In this document: positions 36,426 through 44,286 of the stretch, in pieces
How positions within the stretch are numbered: the stretch's first letter is position 1
Layout: every line of letters begins with the position of its first letter
Assembly (NCBI GenBank): GCA_963738365.1
Contig: CAVTWH010000007.1
Location: 620,001-684,000 of the forward strand
Direction: 5' to 3'
DNA: 64,000 nucleotides
From: CAVTWH01 sp963738365
Lineage (GTDB): Bacteria > Actinomycetota > Actinomycetes > Mycobacteriales > Micromonosporaceae
Position numbers and translations under genes: made by a program
The notes under the pieces: model-generated
The model's database searches: none
What the model saw: the letters and a program-made list of their open reading frames with translations, nothing else
Told to the model about the DNA's origin: nothing

Positions 36426-37201
36426 TCGAAGGCGCGGAACAGCAGGATCGTCCCCACTGCCAGGCCGAAGGTCACGATCAACGCGCGGAGAACCCGCGCC
36501 GGCAGCCGTCGGGCCACCCGGGCGCCCAGATAGCCGCCCACCACCGTCGCCGGTGCCACCACCAGCACGGCCGCCCAGTTCACCGGCCCGAACAGCGCAA
36601 ACACCAGCAGCGTGCAGAAACCCACCAGCGCCGACACGACGTTCTTCAGCGCGCTCACCCGGGCCAGCGTCTCGTCCAGCACCAGACCCAGCGCGGCCAC
36701 CAGCATCACCCCGAGCGCCGCGCCGAAGTACCCGCCGTACACCGCGCCCAGGCCCACCACGATGTGCAGGCTGACCGCCCGCCGCCGCGCCGACAGCCGC
36801 GCCGGATGCCCGACCAGCGCCTTCAACCGCTGCTGGAAAGCCAGCACCAGGGCGGCGCCCAGCACCAGGAACGGCACGATCCGGTCGAACGCCCCTTGTG
36901 GCGTGGCCAGCAACAGTGCGCAACCCAGGCCCGTACCCACGATCGTGGTCGGGGCGAGCGCCCACAGCTGCCGGCGGCCGCGTCGCTGCGCCAGGTCGCG
37001 CAGATCCTCGCGGGAGCCGTACACCGCGGCCGTATAACCCGGGAAGACGGCGATCGAATTGGTGACGTTGGCCGCCTTCGCCGGCAGCCCGATCGCGAGC
37101 AGGGCCGGGAAGGTGATCAGCGAACCGCCACCGGCGATCGCGTTCACCGTGCCGGCCGCCAAGCCGGCCAGGATCAGCAGGAGGACGTGGGAGATCGTCA
37201 T
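36422..37201 (-). CDS. TauE/SafE family sulfite/anion exporter-like permease
   Basis: 259 residues with about eight membrane helices. Opens TISHVLLLILAGLAAGTVNA, then IAGGGSLITFPALLAIGLPA and KAANVTNSIAVFPGYTAAVY, the first conserved half of DUF81/TauE; the second half shows VGLGAVYGGYFGAALGVMLV and ALKNVVSALVGFCTLLVFAL. These are the paired repeats with glycine-rich loops typical of the family. Members export sulfite, sulfoacetate or related anions; the substrate here is unknown. The 3' end lies within a 17-bp repeat. It is divergent from the RNase P RNA gene. Confidence 0.9.
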   Translation of the reverse strand: MTISHVLLLILAGLAAGTVNAIAGGGSLITFPALLAIGLPAKAANVTNSIAVFPGYTAAVYGSREDLRDLAQRRGRRQLWALAPTTIVGTGLGCALLLATPQGAFDRIVPFLVLGAALVLAFQQRLKALVGHPARLSARRRAVSLHIVVGLGAVYGGYFGAALGVMLVAALGLVLDETLARVSALKNVVSALVGFCTLLVFALFGPVNWAAVLVVAPATVVGGYLGARVARRLPARVLRALIVTFGLAVGTILLFRAFD

Positions 37202-37266
37202 AATCGCTTCCGACCCTAGAGCCTCAGCGGACCCGGCGCAGGACCCGGGTAGCATGGGGCCGCGAC

Positions 37267-37656
<390 letters not shown>

Positions 37657-37764
37657 GTCCTGGTCGTCCATTGGTGCACCGCATTGAAGGCCCGCTGGCG
37701 ATGCTCCGGCGTTTGAACCCCACTTGATCATGGTCCCCGCCCGCCGTTGGGCTACCGTGCCAGC

Positions 37765-38757
37765 ATGACGCTGTGGGAGATCAGCCGACCGGCAGTGGAA
37801 GTTGCCCTTGACGAATTTGACCATATGGGTCGAGACGCCTTCTTGAAGGCGACCGGCTTCGGACGGGCAAGAACGTACTACGTCGTTCGCGGGGACCGCC
37901 TCTATGACTCCAAGGCCATCGTCGGATACGCCCATGGCGTCGACACGGGGGACTACCTGACCGCGAGTGACTTCACGGGCGGCGAGGCGAGCGTCGCCAG
38001 TAGGCTGCGCCAGTTGGGGTTCGAGATCCGAAAGCTGGCCAACCCCGACTGGACCCGAGACGAAATCATCTTGGCCTGTGAACTGGTAGCTGACAACGGT
38101 TGGCGCTCCCTCGATGGTAATGACCCACGAGTGAGAGAGTTATCCCATTTGCTGCAGACGGAGGTGATCTTCGCCGTCGACCGGCGTGGCCCCGATTTCC
38201 GAAATTATGCTGGAGTGGCCCGAAAGACGGCGGATATCGCCACGCGGCACCCCGACTACCGCGGCACCCCAACGAACGGGAGCCGGCTCGACCGTGAAGT
38301 GCTAGCGGAGTTCTTGGATCGACCTGACCAGATGCGAGCCCGTGCGGTGGCTATCCGGGCGGCCCTTCGACAAGAGGACCTGCCGGATCTGGGGAAGTCG
38401 GACATCGACTTCACTGAGATGGCAGCTGACGAGGGCGGTGTCCTGCTTCGGCAGCATCTCGTCCGTGAACGTGACCCCAAGCTTAGGCAGAGCAAGATTG
38501 CCGCGGTACGGAGGGCGGGCGGTTCCATCTCTTGCGAAGTCTGCGGGTTTGACTTCGAGCGGACGTACGGTGACCGCGGCCGCGACTACATTGAGTGCCA
38601 TCATCGGACACCGCTGTTCAGCTCAGGCAAGACCAAGACCACCCTGCGGGATCTGGCGCTGATCTGCTCCAATTGCCACCGAATGATCCACCGCACGAAG
38701 TCGTGGCTGGCGCCAGAGGAATTGAAGCTGCTTGTGCAAGGCCTTCGCAATGGCTGA
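37765..38757 (+). CDS. McrA-like HNH endonuclease (probable type IV restriction enzyme)
   Basis: 330 residues. The N-terminal part (1-90: RPAVEVALDEFDHMGRDAFL, FGRARTYYVVRGDRLYDSKA, IVGYAHGV) resembles the ScoMcrA N-terminal head domain. The centre (100-240) is uncharacterised. The C-terminal HNH nuclease (250-320) has a zinc knuckle and catalytic His: SISCEVCGFDFERTYGDRGR, YIECHHRTPLF and LRDLALICSNCHRMIH. Such enzymes cut modified DNA (5-methylcytosine or phosphorothioate in ScoMcrA). The separate SRA and sulfur-binding domains of ScoMcrA are not evident, so specificity is open. Codon use is less GC-biased than neighbours, and it lies just 3' of rnpB, both suggesting transfer. ATG start; no strong ribosome site. 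Confidence 0.85.
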   Translation: MTLWEISRPAVEVALDEFDHMGRDAFLKATGFGRARTYYVVRGDRLYDSKAIVGYAHGVDTGDYLTASDFTGGEASVASRLRQLGFEIRKLANPDWTRDEIILACELVADNGWRSLDGNDPRVRELSHLLQTEVIFAVDRRGPDFRNYAGVARKTADIATRHPDYRGTPTNGSRLDREVLAEFLDRPDQMRARAVAIRAALRQEDLPDLGKSDIDFTEMAADEGGVLLRQHLVRERDPKLRQSKIAAVRRAGGSISCEVCGFDFERTYGDRGRDYIECHHRTPLFSSGKTKTTLRDLALICSNCHRMIHRTKSWLAPEELKLLVQGLRNG

Positions 38758-38976
38758 GCTTCCGATCTACCGGCGAACGACGGAGCGATCGCGTTGATGC
38801 GGCGAAGCTGCCTTGCTCTTGCGGGCCGGTGGTCGAGTCGAGATGCTTCGAGGGTGGAGGTCTGTGCGCGCCCATGGCATCGGTGGCCTCAGCAGTCCTG
38901 CTAGCATCAAGGCATATCTAGATCATCACCGCGCCCCTCTGCTGACAACTATCGGCTGCTTTCGATAAGTGCCCAG

Positions 38977-39438
38977 TTGGCAGCCGCACTGCATGCGCTC
39001 GGGCAGATGATCCACCAGACGGGTCTTGTCACCCCGCAGGTCGACGCACTGATTGAGCATCTGTGGCGCTGGCTCACCGTGACGACCGAGGATTTCGATA
39101 CCTGGTATGGATTCGCTTCGCCAGCGCTCGATGTGGCGATGGGGGATCCGCTGACGACGGAGCTCCAAGCGGAGTGTCGTCGCGCTCATGTGGAACCGGT
39201 GGACCTCCGGGAGATCCTGGGACATACTGCGGAAATCGTCTATCGGAATCTCTTCGCGCTGGCGGACAACGCGCAGACGCTGGCGGATCTCCGAGAGGTT
39301 GAGCGCATCGCGTCGCGGTACGGCGTCACGCTTGCGCCTGCGGTGCTCTTCGCCGGGTCAGCCTGGTCCGTGCGCGGCGGTTGGGGCCCACGCATGTCAA
39401 CCGCCGATGTCGCACGATGGCGGAGCCTCAACTGGTGA
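38977..39438 (+). CDS. Hypothetical protein, about 153 aa (start uncertain, possible TTG)
   Basis: A conserved-looking helical protein: ALHALGQMIHQTGLVTPQVD, ALIEHLWRWLTVTTEDFDTW, ILGHTAEIVYRNLFALADNA, and REVERIASRYGVTLAPAVLF. The frame is open upstream to a stop at about 38910 and could begin YRLLSISAQLAAAL, but no ATG or GTG exists there; TTG at 38977 is the first plausible start. Base composition is lower in G+C than the genome average, as for the neighbouring HNH gene, so it may belong to the same acquired segment. No family recognised. Between the HNH stop and this gene (38758-38976) only a 34-codon frame from GTG at 38863, with GGAGG before it, is notable. Confidence 0.55.
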   Translation: MAAALHALGQMIHQTGLVTPQVDALIEHLWRWLTVTTEDFDTWYGFASPALDVAMGDPLTTELQAECRRAHVEPVDLREILGHTAEIVYRNLFALADNAQTLADLREVERIASRYGVTLAPAVLFAGSAWSVRGGWGPRMSTADVARWRSLNW

Positions 39439-39452
39439 ATTGATCAGCCGTC

Positions 39453-39911
39453 TTAGCTGCTCTCCGGGGCGATGCCGTGTCCGTGTTCGGCGTAGACCGT
39501 ACGCCCTTCGTTCTTCGCGCGTATCGCGGTTTGCAGTCGTCGGGACAGCCGGCTTGGTGTGTAGGTATCGAGCGTCGAGGGCTCGAACAGTCCCGTCTCG
39601 GCTACTTCCCCATCGCTGAAGACGACCTGCCCCAGTGACTCGGGGGTCACCAAGCCTCCGTCGAAGATGAACAACAGCTTGTCGCCCTCTGTGGCGAGGG
39701 GTGCCCAGTCAACGACGAGTAGGCGTCCCGGTTCAAATGTAATGCCGAGTTCCTCGCCAATTTCGCGGACGCATGCGGCTCGGGGGGACTCATCGGGTTC
39801 GACATATCCGCCCGGGATATCCCAGTGGGACTTGTAGGTGAGCCGGAGCAGGAGCACGCGGCCGATGTCGTCGGTGAACAGGGCGCCTGCGGCCACGCGA
39901 GGTCGGGCCAT
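39453..39911 (-). CDS. Nudix hydrolase
   Basis: 152 residues from the ATG of ARPRVAAGALFTDDIGRVLL. The Nudix box is complete: GGYVEPDESPRAACVREIGE followed by ELGI, with the REIGEEL metal-binding glutamates. It hydrolyses a nucleoside diphosphate linked to another group; substrate unknown, possibly a damaged nucleotide. Upstream in-frame starts exist at a GTG (TTPELPP) and at an ATG near 39992, so the true N-terminus may be up to 27 residues longer. Stands alone, reading toward the hypothetical gene at 38977. Confidence 0.88.
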   Translation of the reverse strand: MARPRVAAGALFTDDIGRVLLLRLTYKSHWDIPGGYVEPDESPRAACVREIGEELGITFEPGRLLVVDWAPLATEGDKLLFIFDGGLVTPESLGQVVFSDGEVAETGLFEPSTLDTYTPSRLSRRLQTAIRAKNEGRTVYAEHGHGIAPESS

Positions 39912-40195
39912 GGGTGGCAACTCGGGTGTCGTCACAGGTGGAGGGTAGAGGGCGTGACGCGCGACGAGGTGAAAGGCACACATCGGACCCACCTCCGGCG
40001 AGCCGGCAATGACGTGGCCAGGGGAGAGTGATGCGCAGGAAAACTCAGCTGATGAAAGCCTCAGCGATCCGGCGTCGGCGGACCGGGAAAGACGATGATG
40101 GCCTATGTGTGGCGCTTCCGTGAGCCCGCTTGGCGGTATCCTGGCTACCAGCCTGTTTCCCGCTGTCGGAGACGACGTGACTTCCTGGCGGTCCG

Positions 40196-41533
40196 ATGGT
40201 CAGACAACTCCCGCAGCTGCGATTGCCCGTGGACTTCTGGACGCGTGACGACGTCCGCCGAACCCTCACGGAACGCGATCTCGGTGCCCTCTTCCGCCTG
40301 GTCGCCAAGTGGGGAACCAGCCAGACGCAGATCGCGATTGCGGTCGGAATGACGCAGGGCCAGGTCAGCACGATCATCGCGGGTAGCCGGAAGGTGTCGG
40401 CGCTCGACGTTGTCGAGCGGGTACTCGACGGACTTTCCGCTACGGACGACGCCAGGATCCTCTTCGGACTTGCACCCCGAGGCAGCGCTGCGCCGGCGTT
40501 GCCTGGACAACCACAGGCACCGGAGGCCGACGAGGCTGCCACGGAGCCGGAGACGGCCGAGGAGATCGCGGCACGGTCACGGCTGCTTCAGCGCTCGGAC
40601 ATCGGTGAACCGCAACTGGCATACCTGGAACGCGCGGCAGACGAAGCGATTCAGGGCAATGAGCGGCGAGCCCCGGCCGACCTGCTGCCGCTGGTGCGTG
40701 AGCTTCGTCGGCGGGTGGACCAACTGCTGGCGGGACAACAGCGTCCGCGTCAGCGGCTGCGCCTCTACACCACCGCGGTGAAGCTGTCCGGTCTGCTGGG
40801 CTCGCTGTGTCTGGATCTGGGGCGCTGGCAGCTGGCCCGTGCGTACGGGTTGGAGGCTTTCGAACTTGCCGAACTCGTGGAACGGCCGGATCTGCAGTCC
40901 TGGGCGCGCGCGACACAGAGCTTGATCGAGTACTACGCCGGCAACTATCACGACGCCCTGGCGTTGGCTCAGGATGGGCAGCGGATCGCCTCAGGAGGTC
41001 CGCAGAGCGTGCGCCTCGTCCTGAACGGCGAGGCCCGGGCACTGGCCAGACTGGGCGACGCCCCGGCCGTGGAGATCGCGGTCGATCGCGGTTTCGGCCT
41101 GTTGGAGCAACTTCCTCGACCGGGTGGCGTCAGCGTGAGCCTGTCCCTCGACACCTACTGCGAGGCGAGGGCTGCCGCCAACGCGGCCACCGCGCTGCTC
41201 ACCATCGGTCGGCCGTCCCGGGTGCATGAGTTCGCTGGGCTCGCGTTGGCCTCGTTCGACGCCGCCGGGCTTCGCGGTCCGCAGGCGTTGAGCAGAATCG
41301 ACCAGGCAGCCGCCTGGCTGATGGGCGACCGGCCGGATCCGGAGAGGGCCTGCGGCCTGGTGAAGGAGGCACTGTCGTACGTTCCGGAGGCCGCGCCTGA
41401 GTCGGTCGTCCAGAGGTCCCGTGAGTTCATCGGCTCGGCTGCGGCTTGGCGCAGGTTGCCCGCGGTTCGTGAAGTCGGCGAACTGGTGGCGGGTGTTGCG
41501 GCCCGCCACGGCGGTTCGGAGCGCCACCTATGA
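40196..41533 (+). CDS. XRE-family regulator with TPR-like C-terminal region, copy 2
   Basis: 445 residues, intact. Helix-turn-helix at residues 18-80: DDVRRTLTERDLGALFRLVA, KWGTSQTQIAIAVGMTQGQV, STIIAGSRKVSALDVVERVL. A charged linker (100-130) leads to a helical repeat region: LRLYTTAVKLSGLLGSLCLD, LGRWQLARAYGLEAFELAEL, LIEYYAGNYHDALALAQDGQ and AAANAATALLTIGRPSRVHE. Same architecture as the regulator at 26356, and likewise followed by a flavoprotein. Its stop codon overlaps the ATG of the 2H phosphoesterase gene (ATGA). The pairing suggests a ligand-responsive operon regulator. Confidence 0.88.
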   Translation: MVRQLPQLRLPVDFWTRDDVRRTLTERDLGALFRLVAKWGTSQTQIAIAVGMTQGQVSTIIAGSRKVSALDVVERVLDGLSATDDARILFGLAPRGSAAPALPGQPQAPEADEAATEPETAEEIAARSRLLQRSDIGEPQLAYLERAADEAIQGNERRAPADLLPLVRELRRRVDQLLAGQQRPRQRLRLYTTAVKLSGLLGSLCLDLGRWQLARAYGLEAFELAELVERPDLQSWARATQSLIEYYAGNYHDALALAQDGQRIASGGPQSVRLVLNGEARALARLGDAPAVEIAVDRGFGLLEQLPRPGGVSVSLSLDTYCEARAAANAATALLTIGRPSRVHEFAGLALASFDAAGLRGPQALSRIDQAAAWLMGDRPDPERACGLVKEALSYVPEAAPESVVQRSREFIGSAAAWRRLPAVREVGELVAGVAARHGGSERHL

Positions 41534-42228
41534 TCGCTGGCATGGCCACCCGGGAGCTGCAGAGCCTGGCCGAGCGATGGCGATCGTTCCAGGCGCTGGA
41601 TCACCTGACGAACCACTGGTACTGGCGCCCGGGCTGGCGGGTCGGGCGCAGCTTCTACACCTGGCACCTGACCTTCGAGGACAGTCCGGCGCTGCACGAA
41701 CTCGCCGCACGTCTGAGCTCCGCGATAGCCGGGCCGGAGTACGACGTCGTTCCGCTGGATGGTCTGCACCTCACCATGCAGGGAGTGGGCTTCGCCGATG
41801 AGGTGGCGGATCGGGACGTCGCCGCGATCGTGGCGGCGGCCCGATCGTCTCTGCGCAACATGGCGCCGTTCACGTTGACGCTCGGGCCGGTTGATCCGGA
41901 TGCCGAGGGCATCGGGTTGCTGGTCCGGCCCTGGGCGCCGGTGGAGCGGGTGCGATCGGCGGTCCGAGCGGCTATCGCTGACGTCTGGGGTGAAGAACGG
42001 GTGCCGGAGGACGCGGACGACTTCCGGCCCCACGTGACCCTCGCTTACAGTGCGGCCGACGCGCCCACAGCGCCGGTCTGCGCACGGCTGTCATCCCTGC
42101 GGGACGTGCCGCCGGCAACCGCGCCGGTTGATCGGGTACAGCTCATCCGCCTCCATCGGGACGCCGGTGTCTATGCATGGGACGTCGTCGCATCAGTGCC
42201 GCTCGCCGGGGCTGCCAGCGCGGCATGA
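41530..42228 (+). CDS. 2H phosphoesterase / 2'-5' RNA ligase-like protein
   Basis: 232 residues. Two HxTx motifs, LDGLHLTMQGVGF (around residue 80) and DFRPHVTLAYS (around 163), define the 2H phosphoesterase fold (2'-5' RNA ligase, cyclic phosphodiesterase). The N-terminal part includes HWYWRPGWRVGRSFYTWHLT. It probably hydrolyses a 2',3'-cyclic or related phosphodiester; natural substrate unknown. Start overlaps the regulator stop and its stop overlaps the flavoprotein start, so all three are translationally coupled. Confidence 0.88.
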   Translation: MIAGMATRELQSLAERWRSFQALDHLTNHWYWRPGWRVGRSFYTWHLTFEDSPALHELAARLSSAIAGPEYDVVPLDGLHLTMQGVGFADEVADRDVAAIVAAARSSLRNMAPFTLTLGPVDPDAEGIGLLVRPWAPVERVRSAVRAAIADVWGEERVPEDADDFRPHVTLAYSAADAPTAPVCARLSSLRDVPPATAPVDRVQLIRLHRDAGVYAWDVVASVPLAGAASAA

Positions 42229-42788
42229 CCGGTTCTGGCGTGAACGTCCAGGTGGTGGTCTGTGCCGCCGGTCCGGCCGCGGAGGTCGCCCGGTTGGTCG
42301 ACCTTGCACAGCACCGGGGTTGGACGGTCGGGATCGTGGCGACGCCGAGCGCACTGCCGTTCCTGGATGTACCGGCGCTGGAGAAGGCGACCGGATGCCC
42401 GGTGCGCAGCGACTACCGGGCGCCCCACCAACCGCGCGGCGGCTCGTTCCCGCCGCCGGACGTGGTCGTCGTGGCGCCTGGAACCTACAACACGATCTGT
42501 AAGCTGGCGCTGGGAATCAGCGACACCTATGCCCTCGGGGTGCTCGCGGAAGCCATCGGGCGCGCAGTGCCGGTCGTGATCCTGCCGTTTGTCAACGCGG
42601 CGCTGGCGGCTCGGCGACCCTTCGTCGCCGCCGTTGAGTCGCTTCGGGCCGAAGGCGTGACGATCCTGCTCGGCCCCGGCACGTGGATGCCGCATCCGCC
42701 AGGCACCGGCGGGGAACGTATCGGCACCTTCCCGTGGGCAGTTGCGCTGGACACCGCAGGCCGTCACGGCCGAGCTACCCAGACCTAG
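42225..42788 (+). CDS. Flavoprotein of the HFCD family, copy 2
   Basis: 187 residues, intact. VQVVVCAAGPAAEVARLVDL, AQHRGWTVGIVATPSALPFL, DVPALEKATGCPVRSDYRAP, then the FMN/substrate signature VVVVAPGTYNTICKLALGIS, followed by DTYALGVLAEAIGRAVPVVI and LPFVNAALAARRPFVAAVES. The APxTxNTxxK pattern is that of single-domain flavoproteins related to peptidyl-cysteine decarboxylases (EpiD/CoaC). No lanthipeptide or pantothenate genes are nearby, so the substrate is unknown. It is the third member of the ATGA-linked operon starting at 40196, paralogous to the protein at 27587. Confidence 0.88.
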   Translation: MTGSGVNVQVVVCAAGPAAEVARLVDLAQHRGWTVGIVATPSALPFLDVPALEKATGCPVRSDYRAPHQPRGGSFPPPDVVVVAPGTYNTICKLALGISDTYALGVLAEAIGRAVPVVILPFVNAALAARRPFVAAVESLRAEGVTILLGPGTWMPHPPGTGGERIGTFPWAVALDTAGRHGRATQT

Positions 42789-42902
42789 AGGGGCGTCGCG
42801 CGCGGAGGACGGGGCTCATCCGACATGTGGATGGAGAGCATCCGGAGTCTGTATCACGGTTGGGCATGGGGAAGTCCCGCAGCGTCCCGTTGGATCGGGG
42901 AT

Positions 42903-43085
42903 ATGGCTGCAACTGACTCATGGGGACGGGCTACTTCGGCGTACCGGGAAGGATTCTGGGCGGCGATCAGCCGGCGGCACCGCTCGGAGTTCTCCTGGCG
43001 ACTACTCCGCCGCGTCTGCCGCTGCGGCCGCGACCTGCCCTGCCAGATCAAAACCGACGCCGCCCGCTCCCTGGAGGACTGGTGA
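42903..43085 (+). CDS. Small cysteine-containing protein, 60 aa
   Basis: From ATG: AATDSWGRATSAYREGFWAA, ISRRHRSEFSWRLLRRVCRC, GRDLPCQIKTDAARSLEDW. Three cysteines (CRCGRDLPC) could bind a metal. The stop codon overlaps the GTG of the next small gene. Pairs of small proteins like this are often found near XRE-type regulators in Micromonosporaceae, an inference from memory of such loci. In-frame ATG codons at 42825 and 42831 give a longer alternative. Function unknown. Confidence 0.55.
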   Translation: MAATDSWGRATSAYREGFWAAISRRHRSEFSWRLLRRVCRCGRDLPCQIKTDAARSLEDW

Positions 43086-43309
43086 CCGCACACAACCCCA
43101 TCCGCCCCAACTGGTCCTGCGGCGGCTGCGGCACCCCCTGGCCCTGCCCAACCCGCCAACGCCAACTCCAAGCCGAATACACCCACGCAGCCGTCTCCCT
43201 CACCCTCTACCTCGCCGCCTGCATGGTCGACGCCGCCTTCGACCTCCCCATCGCCCCAGCCGGCGCGCTCTACGACAGATTCCTCGGCTGGGCCCGCCGG
43301 CAAGGCTAA
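43082..43309 (+). CDS. Small cysteine-rich protein, 75 aa
   Basis: GTG start overlapping the previous stop (GTGA). TAHNPIRPNWSCGGCGTPWP, CPTRQRQLQAEYTHAAVSLT, LYLAACMVDAAFDLP. The CxxCGxPWPC cluster near the N-terminus looks like a zinc-binding knuckle followed by a helix. Its stop is 4 bp inside the convergent DUF4118 gene. Probably part of the operon or sub-operon that begins at 40196; no function known. Confidence 0.6.
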   Translation: MTAHNPIRPNWSCGGCGTPWPCPTRQRQLQAEYTHAAVSLTLYLAACMVDAAFDLPIAPAGALYDRFLGWARRQG

Positions 43310-44058
43310 CGACTCACCCGGGTAGGGCTGTTGGCCGACAACGCCGCGCCCGCCTGGTCGGCGAGCGTGACGGCGACCAGCCGGGCCTGGAGCGCGGTCA
43401 CCGAGTCGGGCGCGGGGCGCAGCAGGAAGCGCCCGTGGTAGCGGCCGTTGGCGCTGGCGCGCAGCTCGACCTCCTCGCCCGGCCAGCCGTCCTGCTCGAC
43501 ATCCCAGGTGGTACGCCCGGAGGTCACCGAGCCGTCCGGGAGCAGGCGGGGTGGCCGGCCGAGCAGGTTGCCGTACTCGAAGCGGCAGCTGGACAGCCGC
43601 AGCACGCCGACCAGCTGGGCGCGTACCTGGTTGACCACTTCGTGGCCGGCCGCGCCGGAGCGGACCAGCTGGCCGGTGCGGTGCACCTGGTCGAGGTAGC
43701 CGGCGTCGGTGATGGCGACCACCTGCAGGCGGCGGGCGCGGGCGGCGAGTTGGGAGACGGCCAGGCCGACGGCGAGCAGCAGTGCGGTGGTGGCGATGTC
43801 GGCGGGGGCGGCGATGGCGAAGCGCTGGTAGGGCCGGGTGAGCAGGAAGTCGAACCAGGCGGCGGCGGACAGCGCCGCCACGGCGCCGGCCCGGCGGCTG
43901 CCGATGGCCGCGACCGCCACCACCACGACGACGAGGACCAGCGCCGCGTTGGTGGCGGAGATGTGGGTACGCAGCGGGGCGAGCACTGCGGTGACCGCCA
44001 GTGGCGCCAGTACCGCCGCCACAAGCGCCCACTGGTCGCGGCTGAATCGTGCGGTCAT
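43306..44058 (-). CDS. DUF4118 membrane protein (KdpD-like transmembrane domain)
   Basis: 250 residues. Four membrane helices in the first 110 residues: WALVAAVLAPLAVTAVLAPL, ATNAALVLVVVVVAVAAIGS, AGAVAALSAAAWFDFLLTRP, IATTALLLAVGLAVSQLAAR. The FDFLLTRPYQRFAI turn is the DUF4118/KdpD signature. The cytoplasmic remainder (120-240) contains a GAF-like or redox-insensitive domain with SCRFEYGNLLG and no histidine-kinase motifs. It is thus a sensor-like protein without kinase. It is divergent from an APC-type permease that resembles potassium carriers, which hints at a link with ion homeostasis. Confidence 0.82.
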   Translation of the reverse strand: MTARFSRDQWALVAAVLAPLAVTAVLAPLRTHISATNAALVLVVVVVAVAAIGSRRAGAVAALSAAAWFDFLLTRPYQRFAIAAPADIATTALLLAVGLAVSQLAARARRLQVVAITDAGYLDQVHRTGQLVRSGAAGHEVVNQVRAQLVGVLRLSSCRFEYGNLLGRPPRLLPDGSVTSGRTTWDVEQDGWPGEEVELRASANGRYHGRFLLRPAPDSVTALQARLVAVTLADQAGAALSANSPTRVSR

Positions 44059-44189
44059 GGCTGCCTCCCGGTCACGGGGCAGGGGCCGGGTCGCCCCCTG
44101 CCCCTCCAGCCTGCACCGGCCGGAGCCCGGTGGCACCGGGTCTTGACGAAATACTGGTGCCCTTCGCCTTGCTCCCGCCGACCGCACAA

Positions 44190-44285
44190 TGGTTGTGTTC
44201 AAGCCGTTGTACCGGCAACGGGGCCGAAGCGACGCCCCGGGCGGCCACCGCCCCCGGGGTTGGCAGGAGAAGCCGGGAGCCAGAG
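44190..44285 (+). promoter_or_regulatory. Structured leader of the APC permease gene (riboswitch-like, identity unknown)
   Basis: Consecutive hairpins can form just before the start codon: CCGTTG/CAACGG (about 44205-44222), GGGGC/GCCCC following directly, then GGGCGG/CCGCCC. The segment ends with AGGAGAAGCCGGGAGCC, which includes the ribosome site. The dense structure suggests RNA-level control. Potassium transporter leaders in other bacteria carry c-di-AMP riboswitches, but I cannot match that consensus with confidence. Confidence 0.35.
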
Positions 44286-44286
44286 C

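Noticed and set aside
44190..44285. Firm assignment of a c-di-AMP riboswitch
   Set aside because: Hairpins are present and context is suggestive, but I could not match the conserved riboswitch core by eye; kept only as a structured leader.
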